From NCBI GenBank assembly GCA_003586115.2, contig QVOM02000073.1, forward strand, positions 25,344,175-25,408,174: a DNA stretch of 64,000 nt, in the 5' to 3' direction. Below, in pieces: positions 37,097 through 50,159 of the stretch. This DNA is from Salvator merianae (Eukaryota; Chordata; Lepidosauria; Squamata; Teiidae). Under the pieces are notes generated by a model. That model ran no database searches and was not told the origin of the DNA. It was given only the letters and a program-made list of their open reading frames with translations. Made by a program: the position numbers and the translations under genes. Every line of letters begins with the position of its first letter. Positions within the stretch are counted from its first letter, which is position 1.

Positions 37097-38874
37097 AATG
37101 TAATATTATTGTACTGATTGTTTTATATGGATAAACCAGGTTCACCTTTTCACTGCACGTTTCAGCCATTTTTCCTTATATTTTGTTTCAAAACATATTT
37201 TAAGCACTAGCAGTTGACATGATTTTACACTGTTTCAAATAAACATGTGCAAATGCAATTATTTTAGCAAGAAACACATTGATGTAACTTGGGAAACTGA
37301 GGACTTCCCCAGCTGAACAACAAGAGTCTGTGTAAAAAATGAACTGTTCAGGTTTTGGACTTCAGAAATCACATACATCATTTGAGTCCCTTCGCACTGT
37401 GTTGTTGTACTACTACTGAAAAAACTCATTAATGTGGTACAATTGTCATACCTATTATTTATAGCTATCAGACATTCAATAATTTTTTATACCTTGCTGT
37501 CAATGAACAAGAAACATGTATTCTAAGCTTTCCCTTGCAACTGCACCTGCTCTTTAATGTCAAACAGGACTGGATCTTATTAGTGCTTGGATGTGAGGCT
37601 GCCTGGGAATACCAGATGCTGTAGGTTACACTGGGAGGTAGAAAAATATCCCAGAAGACAACACTGAAAAGCCTCCTGCATTGTCACCAAGCAAACTGTG
37701 TGGAACCCTCAGTATAGTCAGCAGGATGGAAACTGGGTGGCATTTTTATTTATCGATATTTCTATAGTATCTTTGCTTTTCTAGATACTATACTGAGAAA
37801 GCAAGAGCGGATATATGATGCGTTCGGATAGTGACTTGCAGATCTGATTCATTCTTGGCTTTATCGGGCTGAATATATAGGAAAATAGTAATCATTACTG
37901 TTTTCTAGGAGACTTTTACCATGGTTCAGCAATATCAGCTGTTTTTACCTATAAATCCTCCCTGGCATATGCAAATTTCTGGACGCTGTACAGCAACAGT
38001 TATAACAGGATGACATAACCACACAAGTCAACATAATCTCTGCAGCTGTCCAGCGTGTAGCTTCCTGTTCATTTCTTTAGGATGATGTAAACAAATAAAA
38101 ATGTAAGATCTCTGTTCATCAGTGAAATTACTTAACATTTCTAAGATTGACTAATGTACACAACTCTCATTTATGCTATGGGGCTGGAGACAGAAATCAA
38201 TAATAATATGTTTCATGGAAGTGGTTTTAAAGCTAATTGACTACGATGGCTGCAATTATCAGCAGGTGGAGCTGCGGCTTCACTCAAGCTCATCTAGAAG
38301 AATTTGCTTGTGAGGTATTTCCTCCTAATACAAACAGCAATTTCTAAGCAGCAATTTTTTTTCCAATGGAACTAACGCATGGAAGGCAAAACTTTCATTT
38401 CCCTATCACAGCCACTTGCATTTCCAACAATTATTAGGCATCCTCTTCACAGATATCTTCATAGGTATCTTTAAAAAACAAACGTGTTAATTAAAAAGTT
38501 GCGCTTAACACATTTTATTTGACCCTCATCCTGTGTGCCCCATATTTTTAATACAAGGAATACTGAAAAGTAAAGATCCTTTGCTAAACTGAAGATTTTT
38601 GCTAAATTTCAATATAATGCCCTGTATTAGTGCTGCAGAATCTGTGCCAGCTAAAGGCAGCAAGTTAGAAGGCTGCAGGCAACCAGACTGAAGTGTGCTG
38701 TTGAATCCTGTCCCAAAGGTATGAAGAGGAAACATTATTAGCACTACAGACCTTCCTTATTATAGTTTACACAGCACACAGAAAGAATCACTGTGATTCC
38801 TTGTCAGAACCGTCGTTCTTCAGGAAAATAACCACAATTATGAACTGTAAAAACAAGCAGTTCAGATCTTCTTT

Positions 38875-39366
38875 GGGCCTGTTCACACTTCAAGCTAGGG
38901 TGCATCAGGGATGTTCACTAGAGAAGTGCCTCCACACTTTACAGAGGCCTGTGCGATCGGGAGCAGACTCCAGCTGCTCCTGATCATGGCTAGCTGTGGA
39001 GCACTAAATTGTGCCCCACAACTTGACTGGGAGAAGCTAGTCTGCTCCCAGTCAAGAGAATTTGCACCCGCTTTCGGGTGCGAATGCATGACCGTGTGGG
39101 CGTGCTATGGCTGTCCAATCATGTGATTCCACCTGCACACACCTGTGTGATCTGTGGCACTGCCAGCTGCCATGGCAGTAGCTGGAAGCTTTCTGGCTGC
39201 TGTCATGGCAAAGATCAGGAACAGGATATCAGCATTTGCAGTGCAAATGCTGGTATCCTGCTGGTATTCCTGTCTAGGGCCCCACAGTGCAGACGGTGTC
39301 TGTGTTGTGTGGTACATTTCACATTAGTTATCCTGTTCTAATGTGGCAAGTGCAAAAACGACCCTT
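38875..39366. mobile_element. hAT-like non-autonomous element (family C), near full length
   Basis: The left end GGGCCTGTTCACACTTCAAG is loosely inverted at the right as GGCAAGTGCAAAAACGACCC. Inside are GCACCCG-CTTT-CGGGTGC (39066-39083) and GACTGGGAG paired with CTCCCAGTC (39022-39054). It is collinear with 1452-1885. Confidence 0.72.
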
Positions 39367-40105
39367 GTGTCTGGTGGTTTGCTTGATCGCTGCCATACTA
39401 TCTTCACTAACAATACTCTTCCTTTCAGAACTAGAAAGCTAAATCTTGAAAAAGGAAGATGCTCTTAGGATTACATATCAAACTTACATTAAGAATTTCT
39501 CCACTGTCATTCTCATCTGTATGCTACCAGGCAGCTACCAGGGGAAAAAAAGACTGATCAAGCCTAAGATCTTGCTCATTTTGCTCATTCTTCACTAGTC
39601 AATAAATTGCTCACCAAAAGAAATGAACATTGATAAGGTATGAATAAATAATAGATGGGAAAGAGAAGGCATTGTCTCAGGCAGGATTATGTGATGGAAT
39701 CATTAAAACAAGGGACTGAGAACCTTGGTTTTTCTTCACTGTGGGAATGGAGGTCCAGCTTTTTTGTGTGGCATGGCTGGACTGAAGCAGGGAGAAGGGG
39801 AGAGACGTAACACAAAACATTACTACCACTTTAGCAGAGACTTTTTGGAAGCAGGGGGAATATTTTGAACTTTGTTCATGCAAGAAAACTGTTCAGTTTT
39901 GTGGGGAAATGGGAAGCATTTTATATTTATGGGGGGAAGGGAATACATTGTACTAGATTTTCTGCCTCAGCTGGAATTTCCCCAGTGAGCTTTACTATAC
40001 CTTCTAGCTAAACGGCTTCCTAAAAAATCAGCCAAATCCCCAAAGGGAAATAAAGGATTTAGACATAAACAGCTGCCCGGTGCTACACTCCCTCTCTCCC
40101 TTCCT

Positions 40106-40108
<3 letters not shown>

Positions 40109-40169
<61 letters not shown>

Positions 40170-40180
40170 TACACACACAC
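40109..40180. repeat. (CT)n-(CA)n compound microsatellite
   Basis: About 19 CT units run directly into about 11 CA units, then ACACACAC after a T. Confidence 0.95.
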
Positions 40181-41124
40181 GTATGCTCTAGGCTAATAGT
40201 TCATTTTGAGAATGGTCAGCTGGACTCCAAAATGGAATAATAAGTATTCATCTAGTCTACAGCTTCAGGCCATTTAACAGACCAATGTAAAATCCAGTTA
40301 AGCTAAATGACTAGAAGTTCAGATAATTCAGTTCACTGTAACCAGCATCACTTGAAAATACTGAACCTGCATTGGAAATGGCTCTAACGCATATTCTGAT
40401 GCATTTACTATCAGAGCAAAACTGTTTCTACATCCTTTCCTTCACACTTCCTGGACACATCTGCTCTTATTCTAAGGTACCATCTACATGGGTATTTGGC
40501 AGCGTGCTGGCCACTGAGCAGACATCTTTACATGATCTCAGATCCCAGGCATGCCTGCTTGCTTTTCTCACTAATCCAATGTTTCCCCTTGTTGGTGGTT
40601 AGCTGGAATGCTGAGGGTCTGGGAGCCTGGATGTTTAGTCTATAGGTACTGGGACAGGGGCTGCATTCCAACACAGTACTTAATCAGTTTACAGGTTGTC
40701 TTCAGTTCCCACTGGCCTGACATGATCTTACCTTTCTGTAGTTTTTCTGGACTAAACTGGCGAAATTTGGACTACTTTGCATTCGGATTTAATAAGTTCT
40801 CAAACCATTCCAGATCGCTAGCCCACTTTACTTTGCGATGTGAAAATGCAGGAGGAGACTATTTGGGAGGGACTGTACTTTTCTGGGGGCATGCTGAAGG
40901 AGGGCTTCCCATTTCCTGCCATCCAATGACAGATTTTGTGGGTGGGCAGGTTCCTTCTGCCTCCATTATCCCCCCTTCCCCCGCCGCCAGGAGAAAAGAA
41001 AACCATCCTCCCTTTTACTTTGCTAAACTGTGGTCCTTTCTCTTCCTTTATCCTCCATTTGACACTGCCAGTAAGAAATTAAAGGCTTCCTCCACTTCCG
41101 TCTCCTGATTAAACCAAAAAACAG

Positions 41125-41845
41125 ACTATGCCTGTTTGGGGGTACAGTCCTCTTGCCCCAACAAAAAACCCACTAACTATCAGTTTTGCCATCGACAGCA
41201 CACAGCTACATAGTGGGACACATGCCGCTGTGAATGTCTTTGGGGTGTGTGTGTGAGGTAGAGTCCATTTGCTGGCCATTAACTACACTATCAAGATAAC
41301 AGAGACCCCCACATTACCCCTCCCGCATTTCCCCCTCTTCACAAACCTCTTCCTGCTTTTGCCCTAGTCTTAAATTGCACATTTGCGCAAAAGCGTAATT
41401 GCAATGGAGCAGAAATCGCCATCTGCCCTTTAAGAAGCTTAATTGTGCGGTACATGTGGTATTAAAGTTCTGCTTATGTAGATACAGGCTGGAAGGGAAG
41501 AAGGAGCAAATGGCGAATGACTAGTAATGCCACCAAGTGAATCCATGTTCTGAGGCAGCAGTGGGGCATATGGAGGGTGGAGCTTGACTTGCCCGCCCCT
41601 GTGAAGTCAAGATTTGAATGTTGGGAGTGCAGCCAATCACTGACTGCACAGAGAGGGGAATCTGGCAAGGTGTGAAGGCAGAAAAGGTACAGTTTCCTGT
41701 GGCAAGCACAGGAAACATCAGTGTGCGAATAAGTTAAGTCTGAACTGAGTCCGTGTTAAAATGCAAATGTGGGAACAATCAGAAGATGAATTCAGTCCTT
41801 GTACTCCTGATACGGATTACATTTACGATGTCTGACCGCGCCCAG
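41125..41845 (+). repeat. Unclassified interspersed repeat, copy 2 (longest)
   Basis: It begins TGCCTGTTTGGGGGTACAGT and ends TTACGATGTCTGACCGCGCC, and copy 3 aligns along the whole length in reverse. Shared blocks include CACACAGCTACATAGTGGGA, ATTGCACATTTGCGCAAAAG, TTTAAGAAGCTTAAT, ATGTTCTGAGGCAGCAGTGG and GAACAATCAGAAGATGAATT. There are no long frames. The ends are not clear inverted repeats. CCAATCACTGAC (41634) and a downstream CCAATAAAGAAGC (41908) would fit an LTR, but copy 3 does not share the downstream part, so class is open. Confidence 0.75.
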
Positions 41846-41849
41846 GGAG

Positions 41850-43660
41850 GCATGGAAACTGTTATATGCCTACTGCTTGCAATTATCCTTTGTATTCTGT
41901 TATCGCCAATAAAGAAGCAACAAGAACTTTTACTACTAAGCTTGTGTCCTGACTTTGTGGCCTGGAAACAAATGGCCTAAGATGGTAAATTCTGACACCA
42001 TTAAAGGCAACCTCTGATCACCTGGGAAGCGAGGCAGGCACCTTGCACCCCAAATGCCGAAAGGGATGGCTTCTCACAAGAGTGGAATAAATGATTTTGA
42101 GGCTACTCCTTTTTTGCAAAGTCAGCTTAAGAGTGACGTGCATTGTGTCAGTGTGATGCTAAATTAATGGCTAAAGTTCTGCCCAGCATTTATATAACTG
42201 GCCATAGTTCTGTCCATACTTCTTGTCTCCAGCATTCTGCTTTAGAACTGTGTCCACGTAGGTTCTGTCACCCCCTTTGAGGCCAACGTGGATGCAGCTC
42301 AACACTCCATGGGTATATAGATAGGAGCATAAAGGTTATTCCTACTCTGTCAACAGCATCTGGCATGATACCTTTTCAGAACTACGCATATATACTTTAG
42401 TTGTTAATTTATAACTCAGTATTTCTTTTTTAAAAAAAAACTAACTTAACACATTTACTATAGTACTTGACTTTCTGGCTTCCTATCAATTCCTTTAACT
42501 CTTGCAAAGACAGATAATATTTCTCTGCTTATTAAATATTATCATTAAACAAAATGGGCACTGAGGAGCACTTTTTATGAAATGGTCTTATACTGGAGAG
42601 GTACATGAGAAGCACAAATCAATAATGTTACAGAAAATACTTTTTACAAGGTGGAAGTATAGATAGTACGATTTAAGTGGCTTGAAGAGAAGCAGGGAAG
42701 TACTGTAACTATGCATGAAATTTTGCACCACAGTTTTATCAACATATTTATGAACCAGAAGCAAAACAACTTTCTTTTAATCTATGTTGAGCAAAGACAG
42801 CCCACCCATAAAATTAAAAAATAAAATGTGCTTAGTAGGCAGAGATAAAACTGGTTTTATTTAGTTCTCCAAAATACAGCAGCTTTGTTGGCTAGGAGTT
42901 TACCAAAGCAATACTGTTTCCATTTCTTATCTTGTATTTGCAGCTACTGGATTTCATAGCTAAGAAATCTAAATACTTGTTTGAATCCATGATTGTCAAC
43001 ATTAAGAAAGTAGCTTATGGAGAATGTATTGCTTGCTACGTTTTATTTATAAATCTAGCAATCAGTGCTGATAAGGTTCAGGAAAAACTTCTTTGGAGGA
43101 ACTGCATGAGTGGTAGCAGATGAAGTATTACATTATATTCTCCCATGTTATCAGTATCTAAAACTGAGATTCATGGGGCTTATAAGGAGGATTTGAAAGC
43201 AACCCTGGAGCTAGGCTAATTCTGAGGGAAGTTGTAGATTACCTCTGAATGGAGTATTTACATACATTTCCAATTTAATGTTGTACATAGAAAGGCTTCA
43301 GCTTAGAACATGTTTACATGGAAGTAAGGCCCACTGAACTCAAGAGGCTATAACTTTCAGGATCCATATATAGGTTAACACTGTAACTGAAAAAAACTAG
43401 AAGCTATTCTAATTCATTTACGTATTGAATACAATGCCCTCTTACCTTAAAAACAAACAAACAAACAAAAAACACAGACCCATTCATTTCATTTTCAAAA
43501 AACGATTGTACCAATTAGGGATGACAAAGAAACCAGAAATGAGGGGGCAGTGATAGACTGGTCAGGTCAATTTCATCATGCTCAATTAATCTTTGATCTT
43601 TAATGGATTTGGTGCAATGAAAGGCACTCAAAAGCACCATACAAATTGTCATCCCAGTGT
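41850..43660. other. Intron stretch without recognisable element
   Basis: No exon or named repeat seen. It includes the CCAATAAAG region next to repeat copy 2 and AT-rich sequence. Confidence 0.45.
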
Positions 43661-43668
43661 CCCATCAT

Positions 43669-43755
43669 TTATTTATCTGTTTGCATTTTTATCCCACCCT
43701 AAAGGTCTCATGGTGGGTTAAAAATGCAAATAAATAAATAAATAAATAAATAAAA
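43669..43755 (-). mobile_element. LINE tail remnant with (AAAT)n
   Basis: TTTATCCCACCCTAAAGGTC then TCATGGTGGGTT has the inverted pair CCCACC/GGTGGG of a LINE tail, followed by (AAAT)n at 43730-43754 on the plus strand. Confidence 0.55.
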
Positions 43756-43759
43756 ACAA

Positions 43760-46700
43760 AAGTATAAAATGAACACACTGAAACAAGAAACGTTTTGACT
43801 TTGCTATAACTTCACTAATGCTATGCCACTATTCCACTAATGTATCCTGATTATCAATATATTAATAAGGTTACTTATTTCTATAGTTTTCTTGGAACTG
43901 CAAACAAGGTTGCTGGTCCACATCAACCATCTTGATTTTCTTCCCTTTTCAAGTAAGAACCTCATTCCCCAACAGAAGCATCACGGTACAGCTATCAGAT
44001 AGATGAAATGTGCCCAGAAGCCTGACTGGATCTGAGGTGAAGAATTTTGGAAAATGCTTTTCTTTTTAGTCTTATAATTATTCAGTGTAAATATTGACTC
44101 TAGCGTTTAAAATCTAAAGTGCTGAAAGAAATGGAGTTGTTAATTCACAGTGAGAAAGTTAACAGCCTTCACCATGGTAGTTTAGAAAGTCCGTCCGCCT
44201 CGTTCAAATTCCCATGATACTGCACTGTGCACATTTTGCAATTTCTGAAACCTTGCGAAGTTTTTTAGTGGTATATTCAGGTTGCAACTTGCATGCCAAT
44301 AGACATGAGCAAACTTGAATGGCATTTTCTCACATCACTTACAGCAGCTTAGACTGATAGGAAATGACAACTGCATCCCTTAGCATTGCTAAAAGTTAGA
44401 TGAAGCCATGGCTGAATTCTTTTAAATGAACGACTGCTGTTGTCAGACATAAACTAACTCATCACTTCAGAGTTCAAAAATCTAAGGCATGGAAAATGGG
44501 AATATTTACAGTGGCGGAATGCAGCTTCATTTTGTGATTCAGACAGACTCTGAACATGCGGTATGAACAATACAAAAACACTGATTGAAAAGGACAAAAA
44601 ATCATTTGGATGACATTATGTGTTATTGCTATGCAAATATCATTCTAATCTAATTAAAAATAAAATGGCATGTGAGTCAGTCTTCTAATGTATTACATTG
44701 TTTTATAATCTGCATTCTTTCCCGCTCCTCTCTCTAACTGATCCGTTATTTGAAGCTGATCCAGGAATATAGAAGTTTTATCGTATATACCAAGGATGCA
44801 CTTTTTGTGTTGTTTCAGTGCAGGTGAAGTAGCAGATGTGTAGTGGTGCAGTAATTGAAAGACTCATTTTGCCCACTCAACCATAAACCAATTGATTACA
44901 CAGAAGTAGAAGGATAAAGTAGCAAAGTGGTGAATTTATGCCTTGGTGGGCTGTTGGTCTACTGCTTCTCTTGGAAATTATTTAAGCATTCCTCTGGCTG
45001 TAGAAGCCAGATGAAAGGTTCTTAGCCTTTGGCAATACAGGGGATACTAGACTCTCAGCCTGTTAAGAATTTTCTACTGTTCTGTGTGGTTGTATCAGTG
45101 AGTAAGATTCGCATTTGTTTCAAAAAGTGAGATATCATCTCTTTGTTATTTTCCCTGTTCTCATTTTCAAGGGAAATCCACCTTAAATGTGGACAATTGC
45201 TGTTTACACTGCAGCCGTCTTGTTGCAAATTTGGGCTTTCCTTGAGGTTGGCTGCAGGTGTGCGATTGACTGATGGCACCGAGGGCTTGGTCCCTCGGTA
45301 CTGGCTGGCCAACCTGCATGGCCCTAAAGGCAGTGCCACTTTCCCCACCAATCAGTGGGCTTGAATCATTGGATACGGCTGCATTAGTAGGAATGGAGGG
45401 GGAACTATAGGTTCAAGAACCCAGATTTATTAGTACCTAAAATAAAATCTGAATCAGTGGCAAGCAGGTAAAGTGAAAACAAAGTTATCAGGATGAAATC
45501 AAAGAAAACAGCAATGAAATCAAAACATTCATTTTGCTTTTTTTCCCTTTTGTTTCTTTATTAAAAAAAAGTGACTCAAGTAATTTACTGGAGATTGTGT
45601 GCAAACTAGTTTCAGTGTTTCTAAATCTTCTTTCCAGGCTTGGCAGGAAAACGTGGAGCTATAATAACACTGTATGGAAGACTTACATTGTACATACTTT
45701 GCCTCCAGCAAATTATTAAAGTCTCTGGCTTTCTTTACTTAGAAAAATATGAGTACCCAGATGTACAGGCAACCCCAATAAAAAAAAAAAAACAAGCAGA
45801 GAAAGCCCTTGGAGTGGATGTACCAATCAGGGGTGGATAGGAAGACTCTAGCTCTATGGGAATGGAAGAGATCATGTTCCTTGCTCAAAATGCTTCACTT
45901 AACTGCTACACCAAGGACAGCTTGAGTTCCTGCCACTCTCTTTTCTAAAGGCAAATGCCAACTGAGATGGCAGGAAAAAAACCCTGATCACTCCTCAGAA
46001 GGGAGCTGAGAACACCCTGCCTAGCTTTCTGACTGCCCAATAGTATGTGAGATTTCATGTACCCAAATTTACTTCAGAGTTTGGAACTATTTTTTTAAAA
46101 TAAGTCTTTGCTCACCTCCTCAGAAAACATGGAAAGCTTACAGAGTGTAATCCATATGCCATGCCAAATGAGTGCCACAGAACCCCTTGTGTTCAGCGTT
46201 TTCCAAACCACCCTTTCTGTGGCATGGAATATTCTCCCTAAACCTGGGATGCACAAACATGTGGTCCCCATCCTGAAAACCAGAGCCCCTCCTGTTCTTT
46301 TTGCAACAGGTGAAAACTAGTGGTTCCCAACTTGTGTACTCATGGCAGTCCATTTCCATAAATTATATCCTTCATATTAGCAAAATCTATGTAATTAATA
46401 TACTGCTGATATATGTGCCTTCCCCTGCCATTATTCAATTTCTTTGTGTATCCCTAAATGTCCTGGTTTGTACCTGCTCGGAAATCACTGCGCTCTGAGG
46501 TGGCATTTACAGTATGTGCCTGGGGGAAGGAGAGACTGTCTTGGGGGAAGAAGGGGAATGACTAATATTGGTTGTTGGGAACAGAAGATATCATACTAAG
46601 TTTAGGGCATGTTAGAACAGAGCACCTCTGCCAAGCAACTGACAGATATGTTATGTTCCAGACATCTGCTTAACTAGTGATTAGGGCAGTCCATATTTTA

Positions 46701-47600
46701 GCATCTGAACTATGAAATTCAAACGCTGCCACCATTACCCTTTGCTTGGGTCAAAACATCCAGCTTCCTGTTCTATTTCTCTCATGGTACTATAATGCAC
46801 TGCTTAACAACTTAAAATGCCTTGTTCAAAAATTTTAAGTAAACTGAAGCCAGCTGAATATTGTCTGCACAATAACCAATATTTTAATTGGTTTCAATAA
46901 TCAGAATGTTTTCTCATTGTCTTGAACAACTCATGTTCTGTTGAGATGGCTGCAAAGTCAACTAGCTTCTCCTATGTTGCTGTCAAGTGTGGATTTTTTT
47001 TTATTATGTAACAACAACAAAAAAGAGTAATATGTTACAGAAAGTGAACAATAAAAGCATTTGGGAATATGCTGCTTATCTTGGCTGTACATACACATGG
47101 TCCATCACAGCTTTTTGAGATGATCACCAAAAACACCTACATCAATATTATGTGTATCATGATGTTGCAGCACTTCCTCTAATGCCCTGTATCCACAACT
47201 CTTTGACTGTTGAAACTATGGCAGGATCTGCACCAGAGCACATTCTGCTGATTTTAGAGTCAGGATGCTTGCAGAGCAACAGATGTATGCACAAAAAAGC
47301 ACACACCAGCATGCATGCACACATGCACCTCTGATGAGCTGGTTGGTATTATAGTCTCCTTCAAGAAACTGCAAGAGAAAAAGGTCAGGTGATGTGGAAT
47401 GTTGCGTGTTATGTGGGGGAGGGGAGGGGAGAGTTGACAGTTAAGCAGAGAGAGAGGATGAAACTGAAGGAAATTTCAGAAGGTCAATGGCGGTTTCAGT
47501 GACAGACTGGTGATGTGGGAAGGAGAGCAGGAAACTGACTGGGAAACTCAAGGTCTAAGCTGGGGTGAGAAGAAAACTTCTGAGAGGACAGTGCAGAGGT
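43760..47600. other. Intron stretch without recognisable element
   Basis: No exon found. A GC-richer patch at 45230-45365 holds ACCGAGGG paired with CCCTCGGT (45279-45299). Frames up to 98 codons (45055-45351, minus) resemble no family I know. Confidence 0.45.
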
Positions 47601-47629
47601 TTATTTTTGCTTGACAAAACTGAGGACGT

Positions 47630-48300
47630 GGTCAGACATCATAAATTTAACCTGTATCGGAAGAGTACTGAGTTCGTCTTCCAATCGTTCCCACATTTGC
47701 CTTTTAACGTGGACTCAATTTAGACTTGCTCGTTCTTGCACTGATGTTTCCCGTGCTTACTTTTTCTACCTCCACCCCTTGCCAAACTTCCCTCTTTGTG
47801 CAGTCAGTGATTGCCTGCAGTCCCAATGTTCTAATCTTGACGTCAGAGGGGTGGGCAAGTCAAGCTCCACTTTCCATATGTCCCCACTGCTGCCCCAGAA
47901 CATGGATTCACTTGGAGGCATTACTAGTCATTCGCCATTTGCTCCTTCTGCCCTTTCAGCCTGTATCTACACAAGCAGAACTTTAATACGACATGTAACA
48001 CATAATAAAGCTTCTTAAAGGGCAGATGGCGATTTCTGCTCCTTTGCAATTGCACTTTGTGCAACTGCACAATTTAAGAGTGACACAAAAGCACGGAGAG
48101 GTCCGTGAAGAGGGGGAAACTTGGGGAGGGCTCTATTATCGTGATAGAGTAGTTAATGGCTGGGAAATGGACTCTGCCTCACCTTCCGCCCAAGACATCC
48201 ACAGCAGCATGTGTCCCACTTATGTAGCTGTGTGATGCTGATAGCAGAATTGGTACTGAGTGGGTTCTTTGTTGGGGACTGCACCCCCAAACAGGCACAG
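47630..48300 (-). repeat. Unclassified interspersed repeat, copy 3
   Basis: The minus-strand counterpart of 41125-41845: TGGTCAGACATCATAAATTT at the left mirrors the right end of copy 2, and CCCCCAAACAGGCACAGT at the right mirrors its left end. The 135 and 86 codon plus-strand frames (47611-48018, 47726-47986) are the same chance frames that appear on the minus strand of copies 1 and 2. Confidence 0.75.
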
Positions 48301-50082
48301 TATTTTGAATTAAAACTGTCTCACTGAATTAAAACACTCCAGAATATCCATGCTTTATTCCAGAATATCCAAATATAGCAGAATAAGTAAGTGACGTCTG
48401 GATGAAGCCTAAGTGAATATTCCAAATCAGTAGTCCCTTTGTATTTGCATGTTATAATGTAGGAATTTTTATTCCACTGAATTAATGTACCTCTATTTTC
48501 ACTAGTTCCAAAATGTGGCTTTTGACACAGGTATTTCAGATATTTCCTGAATTTAAACACCGAAAAAAATAGCAGGATCACCAGACATAATTAATTTGTA
48601 CCTGGAGTGCATTGTTGTATAGATCAAATACAGATCACTGGGGATTCATGGTCAGGTTTCAGGGAGTCAGTGAAGTCAACCTCTTATGTCTCCATATAGT
48701 AGCAAAAAAACCACAACAACATGTCCTTTGCCTATTGTGTGGGAAACTGAAAATCTGCATTTTATTTGGAAAAGAAAAATGCTGCAGCTGATCCTTGTTC
48801 AATAGGAGAGGAGTAGCATGATAGTCATCAGGCTAAACAGTCTGATGGCTTGAGTCATTCATGTCTTTAATGGAAAATAGATTATCCCAGCATGGATACA
48901 TGCTTATAGAAGTGTACTTCAATCCTCTCCAAAATAAAAGCACCAACTATACAGTATGAATAATTCTTACTGAATAGTGCCATGTTCTTTTACTTGTATT
49001 TTGAAACCTAATGTTGGTCAATCTTTATGCACTTAATTGCACTGAAAAAAATAATTCACTGTAGGTATTTCCAACCATATTAAACACATTAGTAGGACTA
49101 TTATCTAGTTCACATTGTGTGGTAAATGCTGTACATTTTTACTTGACTATCCTAACTAATAGCATACAGGATATTCCTCTCTTGAAACATAAAGGCAGAC
49201 ACAGTACTGAAATGGTGACAAAAAAGTGATTACGTGGAGTTGCATAATCCTGCACGCATCATTCCACCACAGAGTGGTGGAGAGCACAATGCTTTCCCCT
49301 GCTGAGTGGCAGTTATCTTCCTTGCTCCCCTGTTCCATTGCTCCATGATGACAGAGTGAATGTCTATGTAATGGGAGTTGGTTTACCTCTGAAAACCAGC
49401 TGCTGGAAGACTATAAGCAGAGCAAGCTGTGAGCTTGCATCCTATTGATGGGCTTCCTTATACAATTGGGCGAGCCACTGTGTGAACAGACTGCTGGATT
49501 AGATGAGCAGAGATAGATTATTTTTTTATGTGGACTTACCTTAAAGCACACCTTTTGCTAGCTGTGTGTAGTTTTTTTGTGCACAAACACTGCAGTCTGT
49601 GAAAAATCCTTGCCTGGCTGTGGGTGCAATTGCTGCAGGAAGCCTGGTTAATATCTGTGTGATACATGCTTTAGGTATAGCATCTGCCCCCACGATAGAG
49701 CCGCTCTGGAGTGACTGCGCAGTGCCCTCGTGAATGCAGGTTCCTTCTGTACACTGATTTGCATTGAGACACCAATACCCTATTAAAGACAGTGTAATTT
49801 CTCAGGTGTGTTGTTCAACTCAAAGCAATTTAATGTAAATGCTCAGGCCGATCAGTCAATTAGACTGGAACACTAGGTCCTTTTGCTAATAACTTCACAA
49901 ATGAAATAAAGAGTTCAGTATACTCTGTTGGGTTTCATACAGTGAAAAACAAAGATATAAAGCTTCTTTCCTTAAAAAGCCCTTCATATTTCATTTTGTA
50001 AACCAGAAGGGCCATCTCTGTGGACTGTGTCCTTAAGGACATGTTATTCAGATTTTTGTTTTTTGGCCACTTCTGAGATTTT

Positions 50083-50100
50083 TTTTTTTTTTTTTTTTTA
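50083..50100. repeat. Poly-T run
   Basis: Nineteen or so T just upstream of the CR1 copy; may be the A tail of an unrelated minus-strand insert. Confidence 0.9.
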
Positions 50101-50159
50101 GGGCAAGGTGCCCCATGCCAGACAGCAGATAATTTTTCTTTGGTATCTTTTACATAACA

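Noticed and set aside
40608..41108. 166-codon open frame
   Set aside because: No domain, low-complexity ends, no splice or promoter context, and the frame sits in intron sequence; judged chance.
47611..48018. 135-codon frame that recurs in three places
   Set aside because: Its recurrence at 35.8 and 41.5 kb on the opposite strand is explained by the unclassified interspersed repeat; the copies have shifts and stops relative to each other, so it does not look like a maintained protein.
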